From Rossellomorea aquimaris TF-12 (lineage in GTDB: Bacteria; Bacillota; Bacilli; Bacillales; Bacillaceae_B), in assembly GCF_001648555.1 (NCBI RefSeq), contig NZ_LQXM01000030.1, forward strand, positions 1 through 64,000: a stretch of DNA of 64,000 nucleotides, in the 5' to 3' direction. The position numbers were made by a program, and so were the translations under genes. Each line of letters starts with the position of its first letter. Positions within the stretch are counted from its first letter, which is position 1. Shown here piece by piece: positions 1 through 9,618 of this stretch. The notes under the pieces are model-generated. The model was not told where the DNA came from and made no database searches. It was given only the letters and a program-made list of their open reading frames with translations.

Positions 1-308
<308 letters not shown>

Positions 309-425
309 AGTTTGAATAGCTCTTGTGTTACTTGTAAATCTAGAATTAACGTTGACGTTTTGTCTTGTTTTGTTCAGTTTTCAAGGTTCAATTTGTTAAG
401 TGCTTCGTTTTGAAGCGACCTAACT

Positions 426-454
426 ATCATATCATTGTCACTTTTTCGTGTCAA
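426..454 (-). promoter_or_regulatory. rrn promoter P2 (sigma-A)
   Basis: On the minus strand there is TTGACA (449-454), a 17-bp spacer and TATGAT (426-431), close to a perfect sigma-A promoter, about 120 bp upstream of the 16S start. The leader between them contains CCTTGAAAACTGAACA, a sequence typical of Bacillus rRNA leaders. Expected to be the proximal of two growth-rate-controlled promoters. Confidence 0.88.
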
Positions 455-522
455 CAACTTTTTTGTATTTTTTTGAGTCGCCACTGACCGCTCAATGATG
501 TCGTTCAGCAGCGACATTTACA

Positions 523-551
523 ACTATACCAAGGTTGAAAATTGAAGTCAA
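523..551 (-). promoter_or_regulatory. rrn promoter P1 (sigma-A)
   Basis: Minus strand TTGACT (546-551), 17-bp spacer, TATAGT (523-528), about 97 bp upstream of P2. Tandem promoters at this spacing are the usual arrangement of Bacillus rrn operons. It lies just beyond the 3' end of ygxA, which is transcribed in the same direction. Confidence 0.78.
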
Positions 552-569
552 TATAAAAATGATATTTTA

Positions 570-1442
570 CTATAATTTCTTTGATACGCGATAATATCTA
601 TGAAAAACACCTTGACCCTTTGTTTCTACATCTACAATATCAATTAATCCTCTATCTGTTAAAAACTCTATTAACATGCTCAAATCCACAGAGTAATGTT
701 TTGCTTCTGAATGATTCAGTAGATCTTGGAACGTCCAATAATCCCTCTGTTCCAAAATACTTAATAGATGTTCTGAAGAAACCTTTGTTCTTGAATGAAT
801 AAGAAATTCGCTAGCTAAAAACAATAACTCTAGTCTTTTTTCAATTTCTTCATCACTCGTAACCAACTCTTCATAGAGTTTATAAATTTCGGGCTCTATT
901 TGTTTCACTTGATTCCATACTGTTACTTCAGGGTGGAATCCATTTTCTATTACCGCCAATCTCGCTAAATGATGTAATGAATGTACAATATGATTATAAG
1001 CATCCAAATAATGTTTACTCTCAAAGAATACTTTTCCATCCATGTAACGGCGTATCAGCTTTCCAAATTCTAACCCCATCTTGATCTTTCTACCATAGAA
1101 AGGGAAATCTCTCAGTTCAGTCTTTAAGTTTTGAATATACTCATTACGATCAAACAACACTTTTCCATTAAAGAGCCAATCGATCACTTTTCGGTTCGAG
1201 CCAAGTAATATCCATTCCTTCAACTTTTCTTCTGTTACGATATGTAAGGCAGCTTTTTGCTCCTTATATGAATAATGTTTTATAAATACTGGCTCATCAG
1301 CTTCTTTTACAATTAAAAATAGGACAATATCAAATGTATCAGTCAACGGACTAGATTTCTTGCTTTGTTCAATTAGGATTACACCTAATGTATTTGGGTG
1401 GCTTGTTCGCTCTTGGTATAAAGGGCGCAAAATGTCTTCCAT
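570..1442 (-). CDS. ygxA: YgxA, nucleotidyltransferase-like protein
   Basis: A 290-residue protein beginning MEDILRPLYQERTSHPNTLG. The chosen start has GGAGG 7-8 nt upstream; a longer frame starting eight codons earlier has no comparable site. It resembles the Bacillus YgxA family, an N-terminal nucleotidyltransferase-like domain followed by helical and winged-helix parts (C-terminal region rich in LTDRGLIDIVDVE-type wing sequence). No substrate is known for the family. Its position between an rRNA operon and ygzB/perR is the same as in B. subtilis, which supports the name more than any motif does. Confidence 0.88.
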   Translation of the reverse strand: MEDILRPLYQERTSHPNTLGVILIEQSKKSSPLTDTFDIVLFLIVKEADEPVFIKHYSYKEQKAALHIVTEEKLKEWILLGSNRKVIDWLFNGKVLFDRNEYIQNLKTELRDFPFYGRKIKMGLEFGKLIRRYMDGKVFFESKHYLDAYNHIVHSLHHLARLAVIENGFHPEVTVWNQVKQIEPEIYKLYEELVTSDEEIEKRLELLFLASEFLIHSRTKVSSEHLLSILEQRDYWTFQDLLNHSEAKHYSVDLSMLIEFLTDRGLIDIVDVETKGQGVFHRYYRVSKKL

Positions 1443-1593
1443 AAAATACTCCTCCACATCAATCATTGGTTGGTTACTATTTCGACATTCAATGATGATT
1501 TCCTTCTCATAATATAGTCATTTTTCGACAAACGGTTTTAATATCCCCTCTTTTCAACAAATATGGTATAGTATTTTTTTAGGAGGGACAAAC

Positions 1594-1944
1594 ATGACTA
1601 AGAAATATTCAAGTAAAATTAATAAAATCCGGACCTTTGCCTTAAGCTTAGTTTTCATAGGATTTATTATTATGTACGTCGGTATATATTTTAGAGAACA
1701 TCCGTGGGTAATGACAACATTCATGCTACTGGGTTTTCTGGGCATTATTGGGAGTACTGTAGTTTACTTTTGGATTGGAATGCTTTCAACCAAAGCTGTG
1801 CAGGTTACATGTCCCAATTGCGGGAAAGTAACAAAGGTTCTTGGCCGTGTAGACATGTGTATGTATTGTAATGAGCCTCTAACGTTGGACCCTAATTTAG
1901 AAGGCGAAGAATTCAATGAAGAATATAATAAGAAGAAAATGTAA
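1594..1944 (+). CDS. ygzB: YgzB, UPF0295 membrane protein
   Basis: A 116-residue protein with two predicted membrane segments (about 13-33 and 40-62) and a cytosolic tail carrying a zinc-ribbon-like CPNC ... CMYC pattern (Cys73, 76, 89, 92), then an acidic and lysine-rich end. This is the layout of UPF0295/YgzB. The start is preceded by AGGAGGG at proper distance. It is divergent from ygxA and convergent with perR, as in B. subtilis. Biochemical role unknown. Confidence 0.9.
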   Translation: MTKKYSSKINKIRTFALSLVFIGFIIMYVGIYFREHPWVMTTFMLLGFLGIIGSTVVYFWIGMLSTKAVQVTCPNCGKVTKVLGRVDMCMYCNEPLTLDPNLEGEEFNEEYNKKKM

Positions 1945-1954
1945 TGAATAAAGT

Positions 1955-1997
1955 AAGGACTGTTCAAGAATACTCTTCCTGAACAGTCCTTTTTTTG
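1955..1997 (+). terminator. ygzB intrinsic terminator
   Basis: AAGGACTGTTCA pairs with TGAACAGTCCTT, followed by a run of seven T on the plus strand, directly after the ygzB stop. Confidence 0.88.
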
Positions 1998-2010
1998 TTA
2001 CATCTGAGCA

Positions 2011-2040
2011 AAAAAAGAATGGTTCATTTGAACCATTCTT
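2011..2040 (-). terminator. perR intrinsic terminator
   Basis: Hairpin AAGAATGGTTCA / TGAACCATTCTT with a T run on the minus strand, immediately after the perR stop codon. Confidence 0.87.
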
Positions 2041-2481
2041 CTAGTGTGTTTCTTTTTTCGAGCATTCAGAACATGTACCATATATTTCCATACGGTGATT
2101 ATTCACTTTAAATCCTGTTACATGAGAAGCAAGTTGCTCTACTTCATCTAATCCAGGGTAGTGGAAATCAACGATCTTTCCACAGCCATCGCAGATAACG
2201 TGATAATGATCTGTTGTGACAAAGTCAAAGCGACTAGAAGCATCACCGTAAGTTAACTCTTTTACTAAGCCAACTTCACGGAAGACTCGTAAATTATTAT
2301 ATACAGTAGCCACACTCATATTGGGAAATTTCCCTTCGAGTGCTTTATAAATATCATCAGCTGTTGGATGAGCCATTGATTCAATGAGATACTCTAAAAT
2401 CGCATGACGTTGCGGAGTTATCCGGACTCCCGTTTCCTTCAATGTAGAAATCGCTTCTTTTAATTGCCCTTCTTCTAACAT
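2041..2481 (-). CDS. perR: PerR, Fur-family peroxide-stress repressor
   Basis: Metal-dependent peroxide sensor that represses catalase, alkyl hydroperoxide reductase and iron/haem genes. The sequence closely follows B. subtilis PerR ([37 protein letters not shown]). Regulatory-site ligands equivalent to His37, Asp85, His91, His93 and Asp104 are all present, including the diagnostic Asp104, and the structural zinc site is kept as CDGC and CSEC. Two ATGs lie 6 bp apart; AGAGGTG is 7-8 nt from the second, so the start is placed at 2481 (146 aa) and not 2487. An autoregulatory PerR box lies upstream. Confidence 0.97.
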   Translation of the reverse strand: MLEEGQLKEAISTLKETGVRITPQRHAILEYLIESMAHPTADDIYKALEGKFPNMSVATVYNNLRVFREVGLVKELTYGDASSRFDFVTTDHYHVICDGCGKIVDFHYPGLDEVEQLASHVTGFKVNNHRMEIYGTCSECSKKETH

Positions 2482-2514
2482 CGCCATGCACCTCTTTTCA
2501 TAAGAATTATTATT

Positions 2515-2529
2515 TTATAATCTTTATAA
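2515..2529. promoter_or_regulatory. PerR box upstream of perR
   Basis: TTATAATCTTTATAA matches the PerR/Fur 7-1-7 consensus TTATAATNATTATAA at all but one defined position. It sits 34 bp upstream of the perR start, as expected for autoregulation, which is known in B. subtilis. Confidence 0.82.
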
Positions 2530-2574
2530 ATAGTGTACTAATCACAGGTCCTATTTGTCAATCTTTCTAACTAT

Positions 2575-3123
2575 TCACTCATGCAGATTTTTCTCTTGTT
2601 CTCCTAGTTGTTGGTTAATATACCTGCCTGCAACAAATAGGTAGTCCGATAATCGATTTAAGTATGAAAGCACAAGGGGATTAATATTCTCATCTATCCC
2701 AACTGCTTCTCTTTCTGCTCTTCTCACAATTGTTCTGGCGGTGTGTAATGCTGCTCCAGCAGGATGACCACCAGGGAGAATGAAATTGCTTAGAGGTGTT
2801 AAGGTTCCATCCAGAAAATCAATTTGTTCTTCTAGTTCTGAAATATTCGATTCTTCCAGTTTCCACTTTACTTCTTTTCCTTCAGGCGTAGCAAGCTCTG
2901 CTCCAACATGAAAAAGGATTGTTTGAACTTTATGAAAAAAAGCTTCAAAGGATTCTTTCCCATCGAAGTACTCTACCTTTAGATAGCTTAACCCTAAGCC
3001 TATCATGGAATTTGCTTCATCACAGGTTCCATATGCCTCAACTCGCTGATCTTTTTTTGAAACACGTGTACCGTATACAAGTGAAGTTGTTCCTTTATCC
3101 CCTGTTTTCGTATATATTTTCAT
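2575..3123 (-). CDS. PduO-type cob(I)alamin adenosyltransferase
   Basis: Transfers the adenosyl group of ATP to cob(I)alamin to make coenzyme B12. The 182-residue protein starts MKIYTKTGDKGTTSLVYG, the family's ATP-binding N terminus, and carries TARTIVRRAERE, the conserved Arg-rich helix of PduO-type enzymes. Start chosen at 3123 because GAAAGGGG lies upstream; an upstream extension to 3168 would overlap the previous gene. It begins 1 bp after the stop of the dehydrogenase gene, so the two are probably translationally linked. No other B12 gene is nearby. Confidence 0.9.
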   Translation of the reverse strand: MKIYTKTGDKGTTSLVYGTRVSKKDQRVEAYGTCDEANSMIGLGLSYLKVEYFDGKESFEAFFHKVQTILFHVGAELATPEGKEVKWKLEESNISELEEQIDFLDGTLTPLSNFILPGGHPAGAALHTARTIVRRAEREAVGIDENINPLVLSYLNRLSDYLFVAGRYINQQLGEQEKNLHE

Positions 3124-3124
3124 C

Positions 3125-4075
3125 TTAATATCCCCTTTCAACATCAACAATATTGATAAATTCTTCATTGTTCTTACTATATGTTATTAAGTTCTGTTTA
3201 AATATATCAAATGCTCTTGGTAAGTAATTTTTTGTAATGCTTGAGAGATGAGGTGTAACTGTTATGCCTTCTTCCTTCCAAAATGGATGATCCTTCGGTA
3301 AAGGTTCATCCTTGAAAACATCAAGGTAAATATGACCTATCAACTGGGATTTCACTACCTCTGTCAACACATCCTCACTAACAAGATCTCCTCGACCAAT
3401 ATTGATAAAAACACTAGAATCTTTCATTTTCTTAAAGTGTTTAACCCCAATGAAAGATTTTGTGCTTTCTGTACTTGGGAGAACAGCTACTACGTAGTCT
3501 GCATGTGGAAGTTGTTCCTCAAATGTTTCTAGCGTAAACATGTTGTCAAAGTACTGAGCAGGCTTTGCATTTGAGTTTACCCCGCTTACCTTCATCTGAA
3601 AAGCTTTCGCTATCCTGGCAATCTCTCCCCCAATGGCACCTGCTCCAATTACTAGTAGAGAGGATCCATGAAGTTCTGTCGTAGGGAGTCTTCTACTCCA
3701 TACCGCTTCTTTTTCTTGATCCAATACGGCTTGTAACTGTTTAGCATGCTGGAGCATGAGACCGAATGTAAACTCCGCCATGGGAATCTTATGTATTCCT
3801 TTTGCATTTGTTACCAATATCCCTCGTTCTTTAATGGATTGGAACGGCATTTTTTCCAAGCCAGCAGAAGTGACCATGATCCATTTTAAATTCTGGCTCA
3901 TTTCAATATGTTCATCCGTCAAATCTTCTCCCATAGTAACGATGACTTCTGCATTTGGGAGTTCGTCTCTACTATCTTCAATTGTTCTATAAAATAAGAA
4001 TTCAACCTCAGGAAAGGACTTTTGCAGATCTTCTCTAAACTCTTCCTTAGGTTTAAAGGTTACGATAACTTTCAT
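3125..4075 (-). CDS. D-isomer-specific 2-hydroxyacid dehydrogenase
   Basis: NAD(P)-dependent dehydrogenase of the phosphoglycerate dehydrogenase superfamily, 316 aa. The Rossmann glycine motif (LLVIGAGAIGGEIA, about 140-153), the catalytic Arg region (INIGRGDLV), the Asp/Glu segment (LDVFKDEPLP) and the C-terminal catalytic His (VTPHLSS) are present. No ACT or other regulatory domain follows, so it is not a SerA; the substrate cannot be read from sequence. Start chosen at 4075 after GGGAGGATTAGT. Probably cotranscribed with the downstream adenosyltransferase. Confidence 0.9.
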   Translation of the reverse strand: MKVIVTFKPKEEFREDLQKSFPEVEFLFYRTIEDSRDELPNAEVIVTMGEDLTDEHIEMSQNLKWIMVTSAGLEKMPFQSIKERGILVTNAKGIHKIPMAEFTFGLMLQHAKQLQAVLDQEKEAVWSRRLPTTELHGSSLLVIGAGAIGGEIARIAKAFQMKVSGVNSNAKPAQYFDNMFTLETFEEQLPHADYVVAVLPSTESTKSFIGVKHFKKMKDSSVFINIGRGDLVSEDVLTEVVKSQLIGHIYLDVFKDEPLPKDHPFWKEEGITVTPHLSSITKNYLPRAFDIFKQNLITYSKNNEEFINIVDVERGY

Positions 4076-4446
4076 TACTAATCCTCCCAAAATCCCTGTT
4101 ACATTTATATTATCATAGTGAAATTAAAATCCCCTACTTATAACATTTTTCTGGAACATGGGCATCTTTTTATCAGGCTCTTTTTGACAAGTGTGTGTTG
4201 GATGCTGAGTGAACCTGCTTCGCTTGCAGCTAGCGTTTGCCGTAAAAATGGAGAAGCACAGAGGGGATTACAGCAGAAGCCAGAGGTGCCCCCAGAACCA
4301 ATAAAAAAGAGGACCGACAATAGTCGATCCTTCAACGGATGAGACTGACTTATTTGAGGAGGTTGCCCTACTCTTACTATATGTCCTTCAACAATTTGTG
4401 AATGGACAGAATACTCATCCTTTTTAAAATAGGCTTTAAAATAGGC
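4076..4446. other. Intergenic stretch with no supported gene
   Basis: About 370 bp between the dehydrogenase start and the bcp stop. Apart from the bcp terminator (4303-4331) I see no gene. Positions 4140-4300 can be read as open frames on both strands, but neither has a ribosome binding site or family resemblance. The 22-bp string around 4425-4446 contains a duplicated TTTAAAATAGGC, a short local direct repeat. Confidence 0.5.
4303..4331 (-). terminator. Terminator downstream of bcp
   Basis: On the minus strand AGGATCGAC-TATT-GTCGGTCCT is followed by CTTTTTT, about 115 bp past the bcp stop codon. One mismatch in the stem. Confidence 0.7.
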
Positions 4447-4917
4447 TTAGGAAAGGTTTTCTTGTATATAATGAAGAGCTTCTTCCACATGTCCCTTTAC
4501 TTTTACCTTTCTCCATTCCTTTGAAAGGTTACCTTCTTTATCAATAATAAATGTAGAACGCTCGATTCCCATATATTCTTTTCCAAAGTTGTTCTTAAGC
4601 TTCCAAACACCATATTCCTCTGCTACTTTATGATCTTCATCGACAAGTAATAGAAATGGAAGTCCATGCTTGTCTACAAACTTTTCGTGTCTTTCAACAG
4701 GATCAGGACTTACACCGAGAATCACTGCATCAAGGTCCTCAAAGTTTTCATGCTGATCTCTAAAATCACATGCCTCAGTGGTACAGCCAGGCGTCATGTC
4801 TTTTGGGTAAAAATATAGAACGACATTTTTCCCTTTGTAATCAGATAGCTTTACCTTTTCTCCGTTACTTGCAACCAATTCAAATGCTGGTGCTTTTTGA
4901 CCTGTTTCTACTGTCAT
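4447..4917 (-). CDS. bcp: Bcp/PrxQ-type thiol peroxidase
   Basis: Thioredoxin-dependent peroxiredoxin, 156 aa, reducing H2O2 and organic peroxides in the cytosol. The thioredoxin fold motif MTPGCTTEACDFRD carries the peroxidatic Cys45 and resolving Cys50, the same spacing as in E. coli BCP. The start has GGAGGGG upstream. In B. subtilis this gene (ygaF) lies between gsaB and perR; here the order is kept but other genes intervene. Proximity to perR fits a role in peroxide stress, though no PerR box is obvious in front of it. Confidence 0.95.
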   Translation of the reverse strand: MTVETGQKAPAFELVASNGEKVKLSDYKGKNVVLYFYPKDMTPGCTTEACDFRDQHENFEDLDAVILGVSPDPVERHEKFVDKHGLPFLLLVDEDHKVAEEYGVWKLKNNFGKEYMGIERSTFIIDKEGNLSKEWRKVKVKGHVEEALHYIQENLS

Positions 4918-4989
4918 TTACATTCCCCTCCAATAAAATATTCTGTATTACTAGAGTACCCATTAGGAGGAGAAAACTCAAACGTTACG

Positions 4990-5394
4990 CTATTTTCTTT
5001 CATAGTTCAAAAAGGATTTGACGACAAATGCAGCTGGAATCGTGTAACCAAGCCATGACTCAATTAAAGCAATTCCCCTACCAATCCCCACGGGTGTAAC
5101 ATCTCCGTATCCAACTGAGAAAAGAGTGATTCCACTAAAATACATTGTCGTGAAGAAATAATCCAAGAAGTCGCCAGAAACCGCCATTCCGTTTTCAATG
5201 AGAATCGGAATCCCCTCTAATTCTAAAAGAGTAAACAATAACCCAAACCCTATCATTATTGTGATATAGCTCATTCCCAGAAACATAAAATGATGAAAGG
5301 AAACGTGATGCCCTTTCCATTTTGAAGGATAAAACAAAGCTCTCAAACTCATGATCATGCAAAAAAGGATGAGAATTCCCATAATATAAAGCAT
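4990..5394 (-). CDS. Two-pore-helix potassium channel protein
   Basis: A 134-residue membrane protein with hydrophobic segments at about 2-20, 37-57 and 105-128, and between the last two a pore loop TLFSVGYGDVTP (90-101) containing the K+ selectivity filter VGYGD. It fits the Ion_trans_2 family of minimal K+ channels; no RCK or cyclic nucleotide-binding domain follows. The start is preceded by AAAGAGGG. A single gene on its own, between bcp and the ABC exporter. Its physiological trigger is not visible. Confidence 0.85.
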   Translation of the reverse strand: MLYIMGILILFCMIMSLRALFYPSKWKGHHVSFHHFMFLGMSYITIMIGFGLLFTLLELEGIPILIENGMAVSGDFLDYFFTTMYFSGITLFSVGYGDVTPVGIGRGIALIESWLGYTIPAAFVVKSFLNYERK

Positions 5395-5455
5395 ACCTAT
5401 ACCCTCTTTTCAACGCTTGTCATAGTATATGTACGCTTTATATGCTGAAAAAATG

Positions 5456-6241
5456 CTAGTTTCCTGCACCTCTATATCTCTTTACTCCTTCATTCCACAG
5501 CACGATTGAAAAGAGAAAGAAGCCGACTCCAACCAGTGGTGTCAGAAAGGAATAGGTGTACCATTCTGTTTTCTCTAAGAAAAAGGCAGAAGGATAAACC
5601 CCTACAAAGGCAAACGGTAAAATCCACGTCAAGATAAATCGAATAACCTTATTATAAATATCTACCGGGTACCTTCCATAGTTCCCAATGTTATACATCA
5701 TAGGCATAATAGATGTTTTAGCATCTGACCAGAAGGCGATACTTGCCAAAGCAATAAAGATCCCTGCATAAACAAGGGCACCACCCAACACAAAGGTAAT
5801 AAATAGAAACGGCTCATACCATTCGAAGGTAATATCGAGTCTATTTCCTGCGTAAAACATAACAGCAAGACCTGTAATCACACCGAATAATGACTCTAAC
5901 TCCATTCGTTCTAATATCACTTGAAATAAACTATGAATAGGCCTTGTTAAAATTCGGTCAAATTCTCCCTTCACAACGTATCGGTCATTAAAATCCCAAA
6001 TGTTGAAAAATGAAGTAAAGAGCGCGAAGGGGACCAAAAAGAATCCATAAATAAAAATAATCTCATCACGTGTCCACCCACTAAGTAGCTGCGTATGTCC
6101 AAACACTACAAGAATGAAGACTAAATTGACGGCTTGAAACAATAAATCAGAGAGAATTTCTACAATTAAATCCGCTCTGTATTGCAGTCTGATTTTCATA
6201 TATTGGGCGACATATTGAAAAAACATCTTTAAATAAAACAT
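5456..6241 (-). CDS. ABC-2 family exporter permease (distal)
   Basis: A 261-residue integral membrane protein with six probable membrane spans, of the ABC-2 permease type often annotated as daunorubicin-like (motif DIYNKVIRFILTWILPFAFVGVYPS near the C terminus is characteristic). Forms a transporter with the adjacent permease and the ATPase. It starts 3 bp after the stop of the upstream permease gene, so the three genes form one operon. The substrate is not identifiable. Confidence 0.88.
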   Translation of the reverse strand: MFYLKMFFQYVAQYMKIRLQYRADLIVEILSDLLFQAVNLVFILVVFGHTQLLSGWTRDEIIFIYGFFLVPFALFTSFFNIWDFNDRYVVKGEFDRILTRPIHSLFQVILERMELESLFGVITGLAVMFYAGNRLDITFEWYEPFLFITFVLGGALVYAGIFIALASIAFWSDAKTSIMPMMYNIGNYGRYPVDIYNKVIRFILTWILPFAFVGVYPSAFFLEKTEWYTYSFLTPLVGVGFFLFSIVLWNEGVKRYRGAGN

Positions 6242-6244
6242 TTG

Positions 6245-7036
6245 TCACCCTCCCTGAATAATCATTTGTTTTTTTGCGATAACCCATAGAACTTGAATTG
6301 GAATAAACAGAACCAACGTCCACACTCCCTGCATTAAAATAGCATTGAATGCTTCAGATGATGTAAATCCATTTGTAAAAATCATACTTGGTACATAGCT
6401 AATACTTTGGAAAGGCAGGTACTCCATTACATTTTGAGCCCATAAGGGAAAAAAGTGAATCGGCAATAACAGACCTGAAAACAAATCAATGACTACTCGC
6501 TTTGCACGAATGAGTCCATCGTTATTAAATAAGAAGAATGTTGTAATACCTGTTAACAAGTTTATTTGGGTGTTGATAATAAAACTGAATAAAATCGATA
6601 TCCCAAACAATCCCCAAGTATCAAGACCAGAACCAAATTGCAGCGGGAAGACAAAGCCCACAATAATCATCCCGGGAAAAGAAAAGAACACCAGTCTAAA
6701 AATCCCTTCTCCTAACCCTTGCATCGTTTTCATTCCTAAGTAGTTATAAGGCCTAATAAGTTCAACTGCTACTTTCCCCTCTTTGATTTCTTGGGCAATT
6801 TCACGGTCAATATTATTAAAGTAAAAAGCTCGTGCCATCCATGAAACTGCTACATAAGTGGTCATTTGAACAACAGAGAGTCCTTCGATGTCTTCTTTCC
6901 CACCATAGATCGCCTGCCACAAAAAATAATACGCTCCAATATTAATACTATAAATTAGAATTCCACTATAATAATTCGTTCTGTAAGCGAGCATCATTAA
7001 AAAGCGGATACGAATCATTTCGATGTATTTTGCCAT
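6245..7036 (-). CDS. ABC-2 family exporter permease (proximal)
   Basis: A 263-residue membrane protein with about six spans, paralogous in layout to the next permease (paired ABC-2 permeases of one heteromeric exporter). The start follows an AGGAGG-type site, and the gap from the ATPase gene is 30 bp. The pair plus ATPase resembles the Bacillus systems found beside gsaB in several genomes; a transported molecule is not evident from the sequence. Confidence 0.87.
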   Translation of the reverse strand: MAKYIEMIRIRFLMMLAYRTNYYSGILIYSINIGAYYFLWQAIYGGKEDIEGLSVVQMTTYVAVSWMARAFYFNNIDREIAQEIKEGKVAVELIRPYNYLGMKTMQGLGEGIFRLVFFSFPGMIIVGFVFPLQFGSGLDTWGLFGISILFSFIINTQINLLTGITTFFLFNNDGLIRAKRVVIDLFSGLLLPIHFFPLWAQNVMEYLPFQSISYVPSMIFTNGFTSSEAFNAILMQGVWTLVLFIPIQVLWVIAKKQMIIQGG

Positions 7037-7066
7037 AGTAACCTCCTATTTTTAGCATCATATCCT

Positions 7067-8077
7067 TCACTTTGATACCGATCCCTTTTCATAAATGTTT
7101 CGAATGATTTCCTCAGTTGTTGTTTCCTCAATTTTCATATCTTTGACTTTGATTGTTGACACAACCTTCGATATCAGCTGAGAAATCACCTCATCATCAG
7201 CTTCAGTGATGGCAGCATAGCTTTGCTTTTTATCATCGAATATCCATTCGATTTTAAGGTCCTGCGTCAATTCAGTTAATGCTGAAATAGAAGTATCTTC
7301 TAGAAATTGAAACACGACTTCCTTCTGATCCCCCCAGTTTTCCTTTAGTTGACTTAAAGCTCCATCATAGATAATTTTACCTTCATCAAGCATAACAACT
7401 CGTTCACAAAGGGCTTCAATATCCGATAAGTCATGGGTAGTAAGAAGAATGGTCGTATTATACTTTTCATTAATTTCTTTTAGGAATTTACGAATCTTCA
7501 GTTTTACCAAAACATCCAAACCAATCGTTGGTTCATCCAGAAACAATAGAGGAGGATTATGAACGAGTGCTGCGGCAAGTTCACATCTCATCCGTTGACC
7601 TAAGGACAGTTTCCGTACAGGTTTATCAAGTAGTGGAGCTATATCAAGGGTTTCAATCACATGATCCATATGTTCTTTAAATTGTTGATCTGGAACCTTG
7701 TACACCTTTTTTAAGAGTTGAAAGGATTCTTGAACAGCAATATCCCACCATAATTGAGATCGTTGTCCAAAAACGACCCCTATGGTTTGAACAAATTTTT
7801 CCCGATCACGATGCGGATTCATTCCATTCACCGTCAGTTCTCCATCACTTGGTGTTAGTATTCCTGTCAGCATTTTAATGGTCGTGGATTTTCCAGCTCC
7901 ATTTTCTCCAATATAACCGACCATCTCTCCTTGCTTTACGTTAAAGGATACATCGTTTACTGCTTGCAACACTTTATAATTACGAGTAAACAAATCTCTA
8001 AATGCTCCTTTTAATCCAGAGCGACTGGAAAATGCTTTAAACTCTTTTCGTAAATGCTTTACCTCAATGGCATTCAT
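7067..8077 (-). CDS. ABC exporter ATP-binding protein
   Basis: A 336-residue ATPase with Walker A GENGAGKST (57-65), signature LSLGQRMRCELAAAL, Walker B LLFLDEPTIGLD and H-loop LTTHDLSD. A C-terminal extension of about 95 residues follows the nucleotide-binding domain, typical of the NatA/ABC-2 class. First gene of a three-gene operon with the two permeases; its start has AGGAGGC upstream. Divergently transcribed from gsaB with a 205-bp shared upstream region. Confidence 0.92.
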   Translation of the reverse strand: MNAIEVKHLRKEFKAFSSRSGLKGAFRDLFTRNYKVLQAVNDVSFNVKQGEMVGYIGENGAGKSTTIKMLTGILTPSDGELTVNGMNPHRDREKFVQTIGVVFGQRSQLWWDIAVQESFQLLKKVYKVPDQQFKEHMDHVIETLDIAPLLDKPVRKLSLGQRMRCELAAALVHNPPLLFLDEPTIGLDVLVKLKIRKFLKEINEKYNTTILLTTHDLSDIEALCERVVMLDEGKIIYDGALSQLKENWGDQKEVVFQFLEDTSISALTELTQDLKIEWIFDDKKQSYAAITEADDEVISQLISKVVSTIKVKDMKIEETTTEEIIRNIYEKGSVSK

Positions 8078-8208
8078 ATTACTGCCTCCTTCATTTATCT
8101 ATATATAGAAAAAATTCACTTCTCGAATAATCAACAAATAGTGTACCATATAGTTTTGTTCTAGTACTTAAACTATGCTTCAAAATAGTGTTCCCTATTA
8201 TCCCCTAT

Positions 8209-8238
8209 TTGCTAAAGGGGAAATAAGCATACTACAAT
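8209..8238 (+). promoter_or_regulatory. Candidate gsaB promoter
   Basis: TTGCTA (8209-8214), 18-bp spacer, TACAAT (8233-8238), 45 bp before the gsaB start. Both hexamers deviate from consensus by one or two bases, so this is a candidate only. Confidence 0.45.
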
Positions 8239-8282
8239 AGAACATGAAGGAAATTAGTTAAGAATAAATTAGGAGGAGAATT

Positions 8283-9569
8283 ATGAATCATACCCAATCA
8301 GAATCCTTACATAAAGAAGCTCTAGAACATATTGTCGGGGGAGTGAATAGTCCATCCCGTTCATTTAAAGCAGTAGGCGGCGGATCACCCGTTGCCATGG
8401 AACGTGGAAAAGGAGCTTATTTCTGGGACGTAGACGGAAACCGTTACATCGATTATTTGGCAGCATATGGCCCAATTATTACAGGTCATGCCCACCCCCA
8501 TATAACAGAAGCCATTAAAACAGCTGCTGAAAATGGAGTCCTTTACGGAACTCCAACTCGCCATGAAGTGAAATTTGCGAAGATGATTAAAGAAGCAATG
8601 CCTAATATGGAAAAGGTCCGTTTTGTCAATTCAGGTACTGAAGCTGTGATGACAACAATACGTGTGGCACGAGCTTATACTGGCAAGGATAAAGTGATTA
8701 AATTTGCCGGCTGTTACCACGGTCATTCCGATTTAGTCCTTGTGGCAGCAGGTTCTGGTCCTGCAACATTAGGAACACCTGATTCTGCCGGAGTGCCTAA
8801 GAGTATTGCACAGGAAGTGATTACCGTCCCATTCAATGACATCGAGCCTTTCAGAGAAGCAATGGAAAAATGGGGAGATCAAATTGCTGCCGTTTTAGTG
8901 GAGCCGATTGTAGGAAACTTTGGAATCGTTGAACCGAAGGAAGGTTTCCTAGAGCAAGTAAATGAAATTGCTCATAGTGCTGGATCTCTTGTCATTTATG
9001 ATGAAGTAATCACTGCTTTTCGTTTTATGTTCGGAGGAGCACAAGACATGTTAAATGTAAAACCCGATTTAACAGCACTTGGGAAGATTATCGGAGGAGG
9101 TCTTCCCATCGGTGCATACGGTGGAAAGCTTGAAATCATGGAACAGGTTGCTCCCCTTGGACCTGCTTATCAGGCAGGAACAATGGCTGGGAATCCCGCA
9201 TCCATTCTATCAGGGATTGCTTGTTTAGAGGTATTAAAAGAAGAAGGCGTGTATGACAAGCTGGATCAATTGGGAAAAATGCTGGAAGATGGTATTTTAG
9301 CCGCTGCTGAAAAACATAACACTCCTATTTCCATTAACCGACTTAAAGGAGCTCTTACACTTTACTTTACAAAAGAAAAAGTTGAAAACTACGATCAAGC
9401 AGAAGCAACCGATGGAGAAACCTTTGCGAAATTTTTCAAATTAATGTTGAATCAAGGGATTAACCTTGCACCTTCCAAATATGAAGCTTGGTTTATCACC
9501 ATTGCTCATACTGAAAAAGATATAGAAGAAACCTTAACGGCTGTTGATAAAGCATTTGCTCAATTATAA
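8283..9569 (+). CDS. gsaB: Glutamate-1-semialdehyde 2,1-aminomutase
   Basis: PLP enzyme that converts glutamate-1-semialdehyde to 5-aminolevulinate in the C5 haem pathway. The 428-residue protein has the PLP lysine in [13 protein letters not shown] (Lys268), the cofactor aspartate in YDEVITAFR (Asp240) and the family substrate motif RFVNSGTEA (113-121). AGGAGGAG precedes the ATG. Bacilli usually carry two copies: hemL in the hem operon and this lone gsaB near perR. The location here matches gsaB. Confidence 0.96.
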   Translation: MNHTQSESLHKEALEHIVGGVNSPSRSFKAVGGGSPVAMERGKGAYFWDVDGNRYIDYLAAYGPIITGHAHPHITEAIKTAAENGVLYGTPTRHEVKFAKMIKEAMPNMEKVRFVNSGTEAVMTTIRVARAYTGKDKVIKFAGCYHGHSDLVLVAAGSGPATLGTPDSAGVPKSIAQEVITVPFNDIEPFREAMEKWGDQIAAVLVEPIVGNFGIVEPKEGFLEQVNEIAHSAGSLVIYDEVITAFRFMFGGAQDMLNVKPDLTALGKIIGGGLPIGAYGGKLEIMEQVAPLGPAYQAGTMAGNPASILSGIACLEVLKEEGVYDKLDQLGKMLEDGILAAAEKHNTPISINRLKGALTLYFTKEKVENYDQAEATDGETFAKFFKLMLNQGINLAPSKYEAWFITIAHTEKDIEETLTAVDKAFAQL

Positions 9570-9575
9570 AATTTT

Positions 9576-9618
9576 AAAGGCTCGAACAGAAGGTTAATCT
9601 CTGTACGAGCCTTTATTT
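9576..9618 (+). terminator. gsaB intrinsic terminator
   Basis: AAAGGCTCG ... CGAGCCTTT hairpin followed by ATTTTA, directly after the stop. Confidence 0.82.

Noticed and set aside
581-802. Plus-strand frame of 73 codons within ygxA
   Set aside because: Shadow of the ygxA coding region; no ribosome binding site.
4118-4342. Opposed open frames of 65-74 codons
   Set aside because: No ribosome binding site, no recognisable protein and overlap with the bcp terminator.
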